Shown: positions 1 through 8,829, numbered from the stretch's first letter. The stretch is 12,500 bases of DNA from Trachelipus rathkii (GCA_015478945.1 JABUQX010103689.1:1-12500); one strand, 5' to 3'. A program made the numbers and translations. The notes: generated by a model not told the origin, from the letters alone.

Positions 1-549
1 GTTGAAATATCTCTAAAAGAGGCCTTTACCTGAATTTTTTGTTTGTTTTTTCAAAGATTTTGTTCTTTGAGGTAGTTCTTGAAATTTCTGGAAAGCTGAG
101 TGAACTATCTTTTTCTTTTAGTTTATCTAAAAACATTAAAATATCTTTATATTTAGTTGAAACTGGGAGAGAATTAGAAGAATTAGGAAGGGTTGATAGT
201 GGAAAAATATTTGAAAGAAGAAAAAAAATTTTACCCTCTATGACCCCCTTTTCATTTTGATTATAAATTTGATTACACAGACACGACTAAATAGTACCGC
301 TTTGAATTGGAAGTGAGTCCACTTGTCGCAAGAAATTGTGATTTTTTAGTGAAATTTAGTGAAAAAATGGATACCACATGTAGACAAAATATAAATTTCG
401 ATATAAAAACTAATTAAATAAAAAATACTGTATTATACAAAAAAAATTTTTAAAATCCTAAAATTAAAATATTATATCCTAAATAAAATAATAAAATGAG
501 CAAAATAGAAGAAATATATATGGAAAAGTTATTAATACGTTTTTATATC
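1..549 (-). repeat. 3' LTR of the BEL/Pao element (truncated by window edge)
   Basis: This stretch matches 6866-7362 along its length in the same orientation. The best block is 271-351 against 7112-7195, at close to 90 percent identity with a few indels. Other anchors shared by the copies are CTTACCTGAATTT-like sequence near 25-37, the AAATCCTAAAAT-type repeats near 450-485 and AAAATGAGCAAAATAGAAG at 493-511. Similarity ends near 549. Just beyond it, TCCTCCCACT (548-557) reads on the minus strand as AGTGGGAGGA, a purine-rich run exactly where a polypurine tract should prime plus-strand synthesis. The LTR may extend left of position 1. The plus-strand open frame at 39-260 lies inside it and is a chance frame. 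Confidence 0.85.
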
Positions 550-557
550 CTCCCACT
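548..557 (-). promoter_or_regulatory. Candidate polypurine tract
   Basis: On the minus strand this reads AGTGGGAGGA and abuts the internal edge of the 3' LTR. In LTR retrotransposons a short purine run at this place resists RNase H and primes plus-strand DNA synthesis. The call rests on position and composition alone. Confidence 0.55.
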
Positions 558-585
558 GAAGAGTTGCAATGAAAACCATTTGCAA

Positions 586-800
586 TTAAAAGAATTTAAA
601 GATTTTAAAAATCAAATAAATTTCTGCGAAGGATTCTTGAGCACTTGACAGCAGCCTTCTAAGAGGTCTTTTCTGACTGAATGAGCTGAGAAATTGATTC
701 GTTTGAGGATCAATTGAGGTAAATTTATACCTGAAGTTGAAGGTGTACATTACAATGAGCAGTATCACTACTTACTTTGAATAACTGTGAATTGAATTTA
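586..800 (-). pseudogene. C-terminal end of BEL/Pao Pol polyprotein
   Basis: The open frame on the minus strand ending at 586 contains RPLRRLLSSAQESFAEIYLI near its end. BEL/Pao Pol proteins commonly finish with an arginine- and alanine-rich tail (RPxRxAA-type) just before the 3' LTR, and this resembles it. The frame stops about 30 bp before the proposed polypurine tract, as expected for the end of Pol. It is out of frame with the DUF5641-like block upstream. No domain beyond the basic tail is visible, so the assignment relies heavily on position. Confidence 0.6.
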
Positions 801-1443
801 GATTGGATCAACGTATCTGTATTTCATTGTTTTGACCATTGAATTGGGAGAGATCACTGCTTCTTCTAGCATCAGTTCTCCATCTGGAGACAGAGTAGGT
901 AATAGATAACTCCAATGGGTTAAGATGACAATGAAATATGAGCCAGTTTTGTCCAGCTCCCTTTTTTAAGAATGTGATCAGAACCCTGAGGTGGGGAGAG
1001 TCTGTAGCATAAGGAGAGGAATGAGTAGTTAAGGAAGGGTCTAGTTTGTTAGGTGGTTGAACAGAAAACTATAATCTCCAAACCTTTATCGTGTCCACTC
1101 GACTGAAGAGATGTCTACTTGTCTGGCGCAAATTTAATAAGTAAGACTCATCCATAATTCCCTGAAAGTCTCCAAAACTCTACTTTGAGCAGTTAGAGTT
1201 ATGGCTAAGTCTTGTTGTGAGGGAGGAAGTTTTTCCATATTGGGTGGAAACTTCATTGAATAATGAGGTTTGAATTGCCATAAGCTTCAAAAAGGAATTT
1301 GGAAGCAAGTTATGAAAGTCATTATCTGATGACCTATAGGTAAAAGGTCTTGAATTGATAACATTGGTATATTTCTACCTCTTCTCTAAGTTGAAAAGTA
1401 AGTTGAAGGTTGCATTTACCTATAGTTTGTATAGAGACATCCC
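800..1443 (-). pseudogene. Integrase end and DUF5641-like domain of BEL/Pao Pol, frameshifted
   Basis: Minus-strand translation gives INSRPFTYRSSDNDF (about 1362-1318), the conserved block following the BEL/Pao integrase core. Next come SRVLETFRELW (about 1185-1153) and, in another frame, DESYLLNLRQTSRHLF (about 1155-1105), matching the W-x-x-x-YL-x-x-L-R pattern of the DUF5641 family. PPNKLDP (about 1053-1033) and NPLELSIT (about 920-897) follow; the latter is the typical closing PLEL motif. In retroelements this domain follows the integrase and is thought to help bind DNA or target. The motifs fall in at least two frames with stops between them, so the domain is not translatable as one piece. 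Confidence 0.85.
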
Positions 1444-2200
1444 TTAACTGTTTGTATCATTCTCTCCCAAACTGATCCCACCCAACTGAATAGACTGGAA
1501 TCTTGTAATGTTTGATGTTATTAACGCATATGTACGGAGAACATATTTGAAGACAAAGATTCTAACAGTATATTTTCCACCTTGTTTGAAATTCCGGGCA
1601 TTATCTGAGTCCTTGGGGGATGCCATTATATAATTTGTAGAAACGTTGGAATGAAAGTTAAAAAGAGATTCAGTGGACATATCTGGAAGGACATCAACAT
1701 GAATAGCTCTGATATTAAGGCAGGTGAAAATTAACAGATACATTTTTTGAAATTCCTTATCATTAATCTTTACAACGAGATGCCCTGTAAAGTCCACGCC
1801 AGTATGCTCAAAAGGACGCACAAAATTAACTCTATGATGAGTAAGATTAGTCATTTTTGGATATTTAAAGGGTATACTGTTAAATTTTTTGCATACTTTA
1901 CAGTCTGACAAAACATTTTTTACAGCCTGCCTGGCCTTGGTAATCCAGAAGCCATGAGCTCTGATGAAATTGATAGTGGTTTGAACACCCAAGTGTTGAC
2001 ATCTTGAATGAAAGTCTCTTATTATTAATTTAGTGAGATGATGATCCTTGCCAAGAAGAATTGGATTTATCACACCCTTTACTCCTGCTAATGAATTTGA
2101 ATATTTTTGAAGTTACTTTATAAAGCCTATGCACACTTGAGTAATCTTTAAATTGTAATAAAGACTGAGTAGCTACCACAGATTACATTGTAAAGTCTTT
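1444..2200 (-). pseudogene. BEL/Pao integrase: zinc finger and catalytic core
   Basis: An open frame of about 209 codons runs from near 2073 to 1447, and its sense extends upstream to about 2185 with FKDYSSVHRLYKV, the linker after RNase H. Numbering from 2073, the HHCC zinc finger is H22 (DFH), H27 (QHLG), C58 and C61 (CKVC). The DDE-type core follows: D94 in HTGVDFTG and D157 in SDNARNF. The expected glutamate is readable in a second frame as WERMIQTVKG, with its codon at 1466-1464, so an indel after residue 165 or so separates it from the two aspartates. Integrase inserts element cDNA into host chromosomes. All three catalytic residues are still encoded, but not in one frame. There is no ATG; the frame is an internal piece of Pol. 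This is the best preserved part of the element. Confidence 0.93.
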
Positions 2201-2229
2201 TCCTATTGGCCTCAGACAAACATTTAAGT

Positions 2230-2700
2230 TTACTAATAGGCCATTGAGATTATCTAGAAGAATCCAAGAAGGACCCTTTAGCCATAATGCAATTTGAAAG
2301 CAGAAAATAAAGTTGTAACACCCCTGGTAATCAGATCTGCTGGTTTTTCAGCAGTGTTGGTAAGCATAAAAAATGGATACTTTGTACTCTTGCTCAACTT
2401 ATTTTTGTTGAAAATTCTTTGACCTATTGTTTTAAACAAAAATATTTTATTTTTTGCCTTTCCAGACAGGAGCCATGAAAGGACAATTGAGCATCTACAA
2501 AAGACCTTTATGTTTTTGAACTGTACATTTGAAATCTGATAATATGATTTGATGACACTTGAAAAAGAACACACGATAACAAGCCTAAAAAGGCCAAAAG
2601 CCCTAGATTCGAGAGGGCCACCTTGCCTTTGAGAATATTAAATTAAAACCTTGACCTATACTATAAATGACAAAACCATAACAAGATGAAGAAGCATCAT
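2230..2700 (-). pseudogene. BEL/Pao RNase H domain, decayed
   Basis: DASSSCYGFVIYSIG starts at 2698 on the minus strand; its D is the first catalytic aspartate in the usual (F)xDAS-x-x-YG motif. IFSKAR follows near 2640, then stops, where an AP..(T)IPRLELL-type block would normally stand. A second open stretch (2574-2278) holds the end of the domain, including NTAEKPADLITRGVT, a BEL/Pao hallmark (usually NTAENPAD), and continues in another frame into KGPSW near 2278-2264. RNase H degrades the RNA of the RNA-DNA hybrid during reverse transcription. At least three frame breaks make it non-functional. Confidence 0.9.
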
Positions 2701-2829
2701 AAAATACGAATAAAGAGTTTGAGAGAAAAGGTGAGAAGCACCACACCTTTTAATTTCAATATTATGTAATTATTAAATCTGAACAAAGAGAAGACCAGGA
2801 AACTAAAAAAATCAGCAGGGACCTTTTCA

Positions 2830-2930
2830 TCCCAATCGAAACCTAATTAGCCATAATTTCCTAATTAATAACCGACCTCTTTAAGTTACAGGTAAAAAAG
2901 ATATTTAAAGGATCAAAACCTTGGACACAG
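2830..2930 (-). pseudogene. Pao-type RT/RNase H connection motif
   Basis: From the serine codon at 2925-2923 the minus strand reads SKV, then after a frame disturbance FLPVT, then RGRLLIRKLW. Together these correspond to the SKVxDPLGxxSPVTxRGR signature of the Peptidase_A17/Pao retrotransposon family, located between the RT palm and RNase H. In-frame stops replace a residue on each side. The stretch from here up to the RT core (2930-3064) keeps only scattered similarity. Confidence 0.85.
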
Positions 2931-3059
2931 CAGAAAACAACAATCTTTTGGTATTTTGCATCAGCATTTTACTGAAAATTTTGCAGTTGGTCATGGAACT
3001 ACTGTAAAAGGGATTTTTTAAAAAGATACCAAGAAAACCTTATCTCTGATCCTGATGTT

Positions 3060-3720
3060 GAAACTATTCTACCCTCTTTCCAAACATTCTTAATTGATCA
3101 TTATTAGAGTCCCAACTTCTAAGATGGAAAGCCACCGGCGTCTCTTGCATTTCTTTTGGGCATTCATAATAAAGTTCTTTTAAATGCTGTAGATCATTGC
3201 CACTAATAATTAAATTATTCAACAAAAAATTATTTAATAGAATCTGAGTACATGCATCATCCTCAAATGACTGAGCATGATGCTTAATGTATAATTGAGG
3301 ATGAAAGGTGAAGATGTGAAACCAAAAACAATGTGAGTATCGATAAGCCTTTAATTGACCATTACTTTTTCCAAAAAAAAGCAAAAACGATGCGGTCTTC
3401 AATAGATTTTAACTTAATCTGAAGAAGGCTTGTTTTATATCCGATAACATAAAAAAACTGATTTGATCTGAACCAGAATAAATGACCCAACAAGGAGGAC
3501 ATAAGATCTGGTCCATTATAGGCGTGCCTCATTTAGAGATGGTAAAGAATTAGTTTAAGAGAACAGTTAAAAACAGGCCTGACCTTTGTTGATACTTGTC
3601 ATCAAGTTTTGATAACAGGTCTTGAGAACCCCAAATATAATTTGTATACTTCAGCGGGAGACACTGAACTCTTCAATAAGACCATCATCTAAATTGTTGC
3701 TGAAAACATCATCATAGGCT
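3060..3720 (-). pseudogene. BEL/Pao reverse transcriptase core, active site altered
   Basis: Motifs appear in the expected order on the minus strand: LDDGLIEEF (near 3690), VRPVFNCSLK (near 3575, cf. VRPVFDAS), GPDLMSSLLGHLFWFRSNQ (about 3515-3460), LSDIKQAF (its D at 3441-3439 is the first catalytic aspartate), and then an open frame from 3402 to 3067. That frame has HHAQSFEDDACTQIL, followed by the polymerase box and RSWDSNNDQLR, which matches the LRxWxSN motif of the family. The box, normally YVDD or YVDN, reads FLLNN here (codons about 3228-3214), so the catalytic aspartate pair is gone. Frames change at least three times across the core. RT copies the element RNA into DNA; this copy could not. 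Confidence 0.92.
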
Positions 3721-3814
3721 TAACAAAAGAAAGCTTTACTTATCCAAATTTTAGAAACCTATTAAAGCACTGCAAGAGCAATTGTTAAGTTTGATGCAAC
3801 AAAGGAATTTATCT

Positions 3815-3965
3815 TCCAATCCATGGAAGATCTAAATGATAATATTTTCCGTCTTTAAACTCTATACCACCTTTGAATTTTTTAAATCTGTTTCAAATCA
3901 TCTTCAGATTTATATTTCATTTTACCTTCTATACCTAACGACTCTAAGTTGCAACATGTTTTTTC
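3815..3965 (-). pseudogene. Pre-RT linker of BEL/Pao Pol
   Basis: The minus strand encodes NLESLGIEGKMKYKSEDD (from about 3950) and, after a one-base shift, IEFKDGKYYHLDLPW (about 3869-3822). These match the FW-x-LE-x-LGI and F-x-DGRY-x-V-x-LPW motifs that lie between protease and RT in BEL/Pao elements. Downstream toward 3720 only fragments remain. Confidence 0.85.
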
Positions 3966-4264
3966 TGAATTCTTGCTCTACTCAGACATTAGCTAGATAT
4001 GTGGCTTAAAGATAAAATAAGAATGTACAGCGTTTAAGACTGCATTAACTAAAGTATGCGCTTAACCTGCGCAATATGTTGATTTTGAACATGAAGTGTG
4101 ATTTTGAGTGTTTTGACATATGATTTGAACAACTGATGTGATTTGAACCTTATTGATTATGTATATAAAATACTTACATTTTCCAATGAAGAATAATAAA
4201 ACCATCTCTTAACTTAAAAAAGCAGATCCGACCATACGATTTAATCAAATTCTAGATTGAGGGA

Positions 4265-4320
4265 AATATTCTATAAATCTAATCCAATTAAGGCATCCAA
4301 AATCGAAAAAGGAGTTATTA
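4265..4320 (-). pseudogene. Possible end of the BEL/Pao protease region
   Basis: One frame reads ITPFSILDALIGLDL and then a stop. BEL/Pao aspartic-protease regions usually end with an ID-x-LIG-x-D type segment, and the position between the Gag zinc knuckle and the pre-RT linker fits. I could not find the catalytic D(S/T)G triad itself between 4320 and 4740, so the protease core is either badly decayed or shifted beyond recognition by eye. Tentative call. Confidence 0.4.
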
Positions 4321-4739
4321 GACTCTTTATAGTCAGAATAGTAATTTAAGATTTATTTTTTAAATTAATTAGAGCCTGATCTACGAACTAAATCTCATAA
4401 CTTATTTATCAATCATCAACCCAAAAAGAGAAGAGTACAAACAAGAATGGTCCATATATACATCAAGAACAGTCTCTTTCAAAGGCGGGTCTAATACCAA
4501 AGTAAGTTTTTATATCTGTGTAGTTGAGTGCTTGCTGCCTCTCACATTATATTGAGTTTGTCCAGCACTCTTTTAGAAAGGTAAGACCTCTGTGAGCCAC
4601 AGTCGACTAGGCATCGAACGGAAGCCGAACTTTACCCCTACCAATCCTTATAGTAATTGATGCAACAAATATAAATTGTTGGTTGCTTTGGCTAAAGCTA
4701 AGACATACATTGTGACGGAACTTTGTTCCTTTGCCTTAC

Positions 4740-4835
4740 AAAAGCTGTAATAATGACCCTTCTTTATTGCAAATTGGCAACTAAAAAAAGTGCTCCTCAT
4801 CCAGACAGTGATCGCAGTATGGTATACTGAACATT
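4740..4835 (-). pseudogene. Gag zinc-knuckle remnant
   Basis: The minus strand reads YCDHCLDEEHFF (about 4821-4786) and then meets a stop within a run of seven T; the next frame has SCQF. Together they give a C-x2-C-x4-H spacing with a cysteine close to the expected place, as in the nucleocapsid zinc knuckles of BEL/Pao Gag, which bind the genomic RNA. Location just before the protease region agrees. The break falls in a homopolymer and could be a sequencing indel. Confidence 0.45.
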
Positions 4836-5639
4836 GGCATTAGATTTATTCATGTACACCTTTAATTCTTAACTCATAGGTTTGATAAACATTGCAATTG
4901 GTCATCACATGACCTTGGATGAACAAAACTTACATGATTTTGATAACCTTTGATTTTGGAAGTGGGAAGAATCCAATACTATGAGACGCTCATTTACACC
5001 AACGTTCTATTAGTATGAATTTTGAAACTGCAAGCAGACTCAGACTTGGGGCATATTAATTGCTTTTAAGGACTGGTTCGTGTTTCATTTACTATGTTTA
5101 AATTTTTAAAATTTAGGGTATCTGAATTATTTACTATTTTAAATTTTCACTTTCCTATAAAGGGAAGGGACTTGATTGAAAATTTTACCTTTATTATGAT
5201 TTACTGGGGGGGCGTGGGGGCTTTAACAATTATTTTTGTAACTTCATTATACTATCAAATATTGGTTTAAAATCATGGTTATATTGGTATTCAACTCAGA
5301 TAATTTGCTTTACTACCACAATAGGTAATTTTGATAAAACTATTGGACTAAGTACTACTAATCCAGTAGCCTCCTTCAAGATATTTGAGTTATAACTCTC
5401 AAGTTCTATATTAAAACATGTTCTCGATTTGTTTAATATGTGCACAGTCACAATTTTATGTTGGTCAAATACTGTTTTTTAAAAGATATATTTTTTTTAA
5501 TGATTTCATCAATGATAATTTTTTTTTAAAAACTCTTTGTCTAAAAATTCAAGAGCATTATTATAAATATTATCACTAATAGAAAGATTCTGAAATAGGG
5601 AGTAACGACGCCTCTTATTTATTTTTAACAGTAAGTTAA
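4836..5639 (-). pseudogene. Degraded middle of Gag
   Basis: This stretch lies between the recognisable Gag start and the zinc-knuckle remnant and should hold the Gag capsid portion, but I see no clear motif or open frame longer than a few tens of codons. It is AT-rich, with T and A homopolymers around 5475-5530. One exception in base content is G7-CGT-G5 on the plus strand at 5205-5220. Confidence 0.4.
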
Positions 5640-6146
5640 TGGATTTCACTTAAATATTTTCTTAAATCTAAGGAAACTCTTAAATTCAATAAAAGTTTTA
5701 TAAGTAAACTTATCAGTTTCATTAACCCTCAAAGAAACCCCCACGGATCTAAGCTCTAATAACAATTCACTGAAATAGAGCAAGATTTGTTGGAGGGTGG
5801 CATTTTGATCTCCTTTAGATTTTAATTCACTTAATTTTGATTTTAATCGAGCATTGTACGAATCTGACTACACCAACTCTTATACTTATGAATACTCTTG
5901 GAATGAGGAGTCAACGTCATATCTATTATATATTTGTATTATATTGTCTTTGGTTAATATCTTTTAACAAGGACTCTACTTTCTCTACAAGATTTACAAA
6001 AACTGCATCTTTATCTTTATTTTTTTCTATAGGCCTACTCTCTATTTGATCAAGATAAATATTTACTTGTGCCTTGAGGAATGGCTTGAACTATGGGCTT
6101 AGATTTTTTAGTGACTCTATCAAGGCTTGTATCTCTGGTCAGACAT
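5640..6146 (-). pseudogene. N-terminal part of Gag
   Basis: A minus-strand ATG at 6146-6144, in a good context (A at -3), begins MSDQRYK and soon meets a stop. After a shift the sense continues with RVTKKSKPIVQAIPQGTSKY (to about 6065). Farther on, an uninterrupted frame without ATG runs from about 5867 to 5649 (73 codons), beginning SDSYNARLKSKLSELKSKG and continuing as a charged, helix-forming stretch that ends FLRFKKIFK. The SDxYxARLKxKLxxLK style is typical of the coiled N-terminal region of BEL/Pao Gag, although the similarity is to a style rather than a strict motif. Gag would form the virus-like particle. The plus-strand frame at 5837-6049 is a shadow of this region. Confidence 0.6.
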
Positions 6147-6865
6147 TTTGCTGAAATTTGGCTAGAATGACCCAAGAACAAATGAAATACTAAGAAAATG
6201 AAATAATGAAAGAAGCCTACCACCAGGCCAAATTATTTGATTGGAATTTTGAAAAGGTCTAAAAAAAACAAAAAAATTGAAGTTGAAAGTGATCTATTTT
6301 TTAATGCCTATACTTTTGAAAATGGAATTTTTTGAAAAAATGAATATGGCCTACCACCAGGACAAATTATTTGATGAATTTGAAATTGAAAAAAAAATAC
6401 ACAGCACACAAAAAAACAAAATTAATGATTGAAAATGGCCTAGGCCTAAGTTTGAGCTGAATTTTTAGAAATCACTGTAATGTAATGTTTAGGCAATGAT
6501 GCATTGCTTACCTAACCCTCATACCAAATTTTGAAATTAAATTACACTATGACTAACTAAACTTAGGGACAAAAAACACCAATAGTAGGTCTCGATAGGC
6601 CCATTGGCTGTCTACGTCTCTAATATTTCCCACGTTCAAAAAAAAACATTAATTTAAAAGATGATTTTAGTCATTTTACCCAAGTCATTAAATATATTGC
6701 TCGGAGGAATTTTATATTAATTTGCAATTGTAGCACAGTTATCAAGATCTTGCAACAATCCGTCGTTAATAACCAATTAATACACCCAATGACCGAAAAT
6801 TAATCTAAAAGCCAGATAAATTAATTACAAAAAAATCTTTGAAATAAAGTTAAAAAAAATGATAT
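6147..6865 (-). other. 5' leader between LTR and Gag
   Basis: Noncoding in all frames. By position this is the untranslated leader, expected to hold the primer-binding site and packaging signal. No convincing match to a tRNA 3' end was found next to the LTR, partly because the inner LTR edge is not sharply defined. It contains the duplicated 27-bp motif listed separately and several GGCCTA-type words (near 6030, 6215, 6348, 6437). Confidence 0.5.
6215..6375 (+). repeat. Direct duplication of a 27-bp motif in the leader
   Basis: Positions 6215-6241 and 6349-6375 are identical over 27 bases except for one change; both contain GCCTACCACCAGG followed by AAATTATTTGAT. They are 134 bp apart. The sequence after each copy is loosely similar (A-rich, AATTTGAAA-like), so an old tandem duplication of about 134 bp is likely. 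Confidence 0.8.
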
Positions 6866-7362
6866 AAGTACAATTGTGAATCTAAATTAGCCTTACCTGA
6901 ATTTGTTGTTTCAAAATTTTTTTTGCTCTTTGAATTAAGATCTAGATAGTTCCATAAAACTCTGCCTTTTGGTTTTAGTATAATCTATCACTTAAAATCT
7001 TATTAGGTAAATTTGATTGTAGAAGGTAAAAGAATAATATAGGTTATAAGTGAAATATTTGAAAAAGAAATGAAGAAATTTACCTCTATACCCTTAACAT
7101 TTTTTAACTTTGATTACACAAACACGACAAAATAGTACCGCTTTTGAATTAAAAGTGAGTCCACAATTGTCGCAACACATTGTTTTTTTTTAGTGAATAA
7201 TTATATCCAATAGGGACAAAATATAAAATTCCGCTAAAACTAATAAATAAAAGATACTTATCCACCAAATTTAAATCCTAAAATAAAATACTATTATCCT
7301 AAAATAAAAAAACTAAAATGAGCAAAATAGAAGTTCTGCTGTAAAATATAATATTTTATATC
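6866..7362 (-). repeat. 5' LTR of the BEL/Pao element
   Basis: This is the partner of 1-549. Shared blocks start at CCTTACCTGAATTTG (6890-6904) and run through GATTACACAAACACGAC (7112-7128), GTGAGTCCAC (about 7155-7164) and AAAATGAGCAAAATAGAAG (7315-7333). Weaker similarity continues to TATATC at 7357-7362 (545-549 in the other copy). The left boundary is uncertain because the matching copy runs off the window. On the element strand the LTR opens with GATATAAAAT, which could serve as a TATA-like element; this is inference. Confidence 0.83.
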
Positions 7363-7399
7363 TCATATTCCATTTAATAATAAAAATAAGAAGACTACT

Positions 7400-8425
7400 T
7401 CAGAAGCCTCATGCCTCTAGAATCTTCCAGTCAACCCATAAGAATTTATAGGGAAGCCAAAAATTTATTTCTTAATTAGGAATTATGGTTACGAACAGTC
7501 TACATAGCCCATGCGGCCTTCGAATTATTATCTTACTTTATAATTTTTGGTTGGTGACTGGGGCAGTCTAGTAGCCCGATGTGTTCTTATTATAAATACT
7601 ATTCATTAAAGAAATAATTTATATACAAAAATTAATTCTAAAAATTTTAGTCTTTTTCTGACATTCTAGAAGACAAATCGGCTCACAATACTTAATTTGA
7701 CGGTAGAATTGACGACACCCTTTTATGTCGAGATGGGGCCCTTAATTATTGTTATTAATTTGAGTAAGTATTAATTTCATAGAAAATGTAATGTGACTTC
7801 TTAATGATTATTGTTAATATAATTAATTTTGCTTGATACTGTATATTCTCCTGCTCTTAATTAATTTTTTATACTGTAATTGCCAATTAGTTGGTCTAAT
7901 TTCTAATATTTAATTTTTTGTTCAGTTACAGGTATGTCCTAAACGGGTTTGTATATCCAATATTTGTGTACTGAAAGACCTTTATCACCGAAATCTTAAT
8001 ATTAATTTAATTATTAATTATTATTGGGTGACTGGGACAGTCTAGATAGGCCCATACGTCTTAAGTATTATTCTTATTTATTATTTATTAGGTGACTGCG
8101 ACATCTAAATGCGGCTACGCAATTATTAATTTTTATTGTTACTGACAGTCTAAATATTACCATGCGCCTTCTTAACTATTGTTCTAGATAGTATGGTTTA
8201 ACGGACATTCTAGAGGGGTTCATGCAGCTACTAATTATTATTCTTAATTATTAATATTATGGATTGACTGGCAGTTAGATGGCCCAGGCGTCGAATATAT
8301 TTCTTATTTATTAATTATAATGGATGACTGGACATTCTAGAGTGACCCAGTGTTTTAATATATTCTTAAGTAGTATTTAAAATTTCTTCTCTGGGACAGT
8401 TTAAAAGGCAAGCTAGATTGTTAAG
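7400..8425 (+). repeat. Degenerate minisatellite, unit about 63 bp
   Basis: A recurring core reads GGTGACTGGGACAGTCTAGA, then GGCCCATGCG or similar, then a spacer made of TTATT/TTAATT words. Cores align at about 7491, 7558, 8030, 8094, 8141 (shortened), 8201, 8266, 8327 and 8390, giving spacings of 67, 64, 46, 60, 66, 61 and 63 bp. Two or three very decayed units seem to lie between 7650 and 7740; 7740-8020 is mostly AT spacer-like sequence with no clear core. Copies differ by substitutions and small indels, so the array is old. No open frame follows the period. Confidence 0.85.
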
Positions 8426-8530
8426 TCAAATTAGGATACATTAATTACATAATATTGTTAAAAATATTCTTCCTTAATCTTAATTAGGTGAAGGACCACT
8501 CATAGATTGATTCTGCGTCTCTCGTTACTC

Positions 8531-8559
8531 TTATATAGATATAATATAATATATATATA

Positions 8560-8598
<39 letters not shown>

Positions 8599-8652
8599 TA
8601 TAGTATATATATATATATAATATATATATATATATATAATTATATATATAAG

Positions 8653-8683
<31 letters not shown>

Positions 8684-8808
8684 TATGTATATAAGATATA
8701 TATATATATATATATATATAAATATAATAAATATATACTATATATATATATATATATAATATATATATAATAAATATATATATATATTATATATATATAT
8801 ATATATAT
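8531..8808. repeat. Imperfect (TA)n microsatellite
   Basis: Almost pure TA/AT dinucleotides with occasional single-base slips (AATAT, TATAG, TATATG). It starts at the end of the minisatellite flank and stops at TTTCGCG. Self-complementary over its whole length, and a likely place for assembly length errors. Confidence 0.95.
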
Positions 8809-8829
8809 TTCGCGTAAGTCACGAATCTG

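Larger units (their letters stand above)
1..7362 (-). mobile_element. BEL/Pao LTR retrotransposon, near full length, decayed
   Basis: Two diverged direct repeats (the LTRs, about 1-549 and 6866-7362) flank an interior whose minus strand encodes, in order, Gag, a probable protease remnant, reverse transcriptase, RNase H, integrase and a DUF5641-like tail. This gag-PR-RT-RH-IN order and several signatures are diagnostic of BEL/Pao: the LESLGI linker before RT, the SKV...RGRLLIRKLW connection, NTAEKPADLITRGV in RNase H, and the INSRP.TY block after the integrase core. The total of at least 7.36 kb is normal for the family. Frameshifts and stops interrupt every domain, so no full Gag-Pol can be made. 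The left LTR continues to the window edge, so the outer boundary and any target-site duplication cannot be tested here. I could not identify a tRNA primer-binding site. Confidence 0.93.

Noticed and set aside
39..260. Plus-strand open frame of 73 codons
   Set aside because: It lies within the 3' LTR on the strand opposite to the element, matches no family and is not open in the other LTR copy.
3064..3720. Stand-alone reverse transcriptase of a defence system or retron
   Set aside because: Neighbouring RNase H, integrase, Gag and LTRs place it firmly in a BEL/Pao element.
5837..6049. Plus-strand open frame of 70 codons
   Set aside because: Shadow of the Gag N-terminal region, which makes better sense on the minus strand.
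6590..6610. Primer-binding site near GATAGGCCCATTGG
   Set aside because: It ends in CCA on the correct strand, but the preceding bases do not fit a tRNA acceptor and T-arm, and it does not adjoin a defined LTR edge.
7400..8425. CRISPR array
   Set aside because: Regular spacing and a palindromic core are superficially similar, but the spacers are near-copies of each other (AT words), the core varies in sequence, and the context is eukaryotic.
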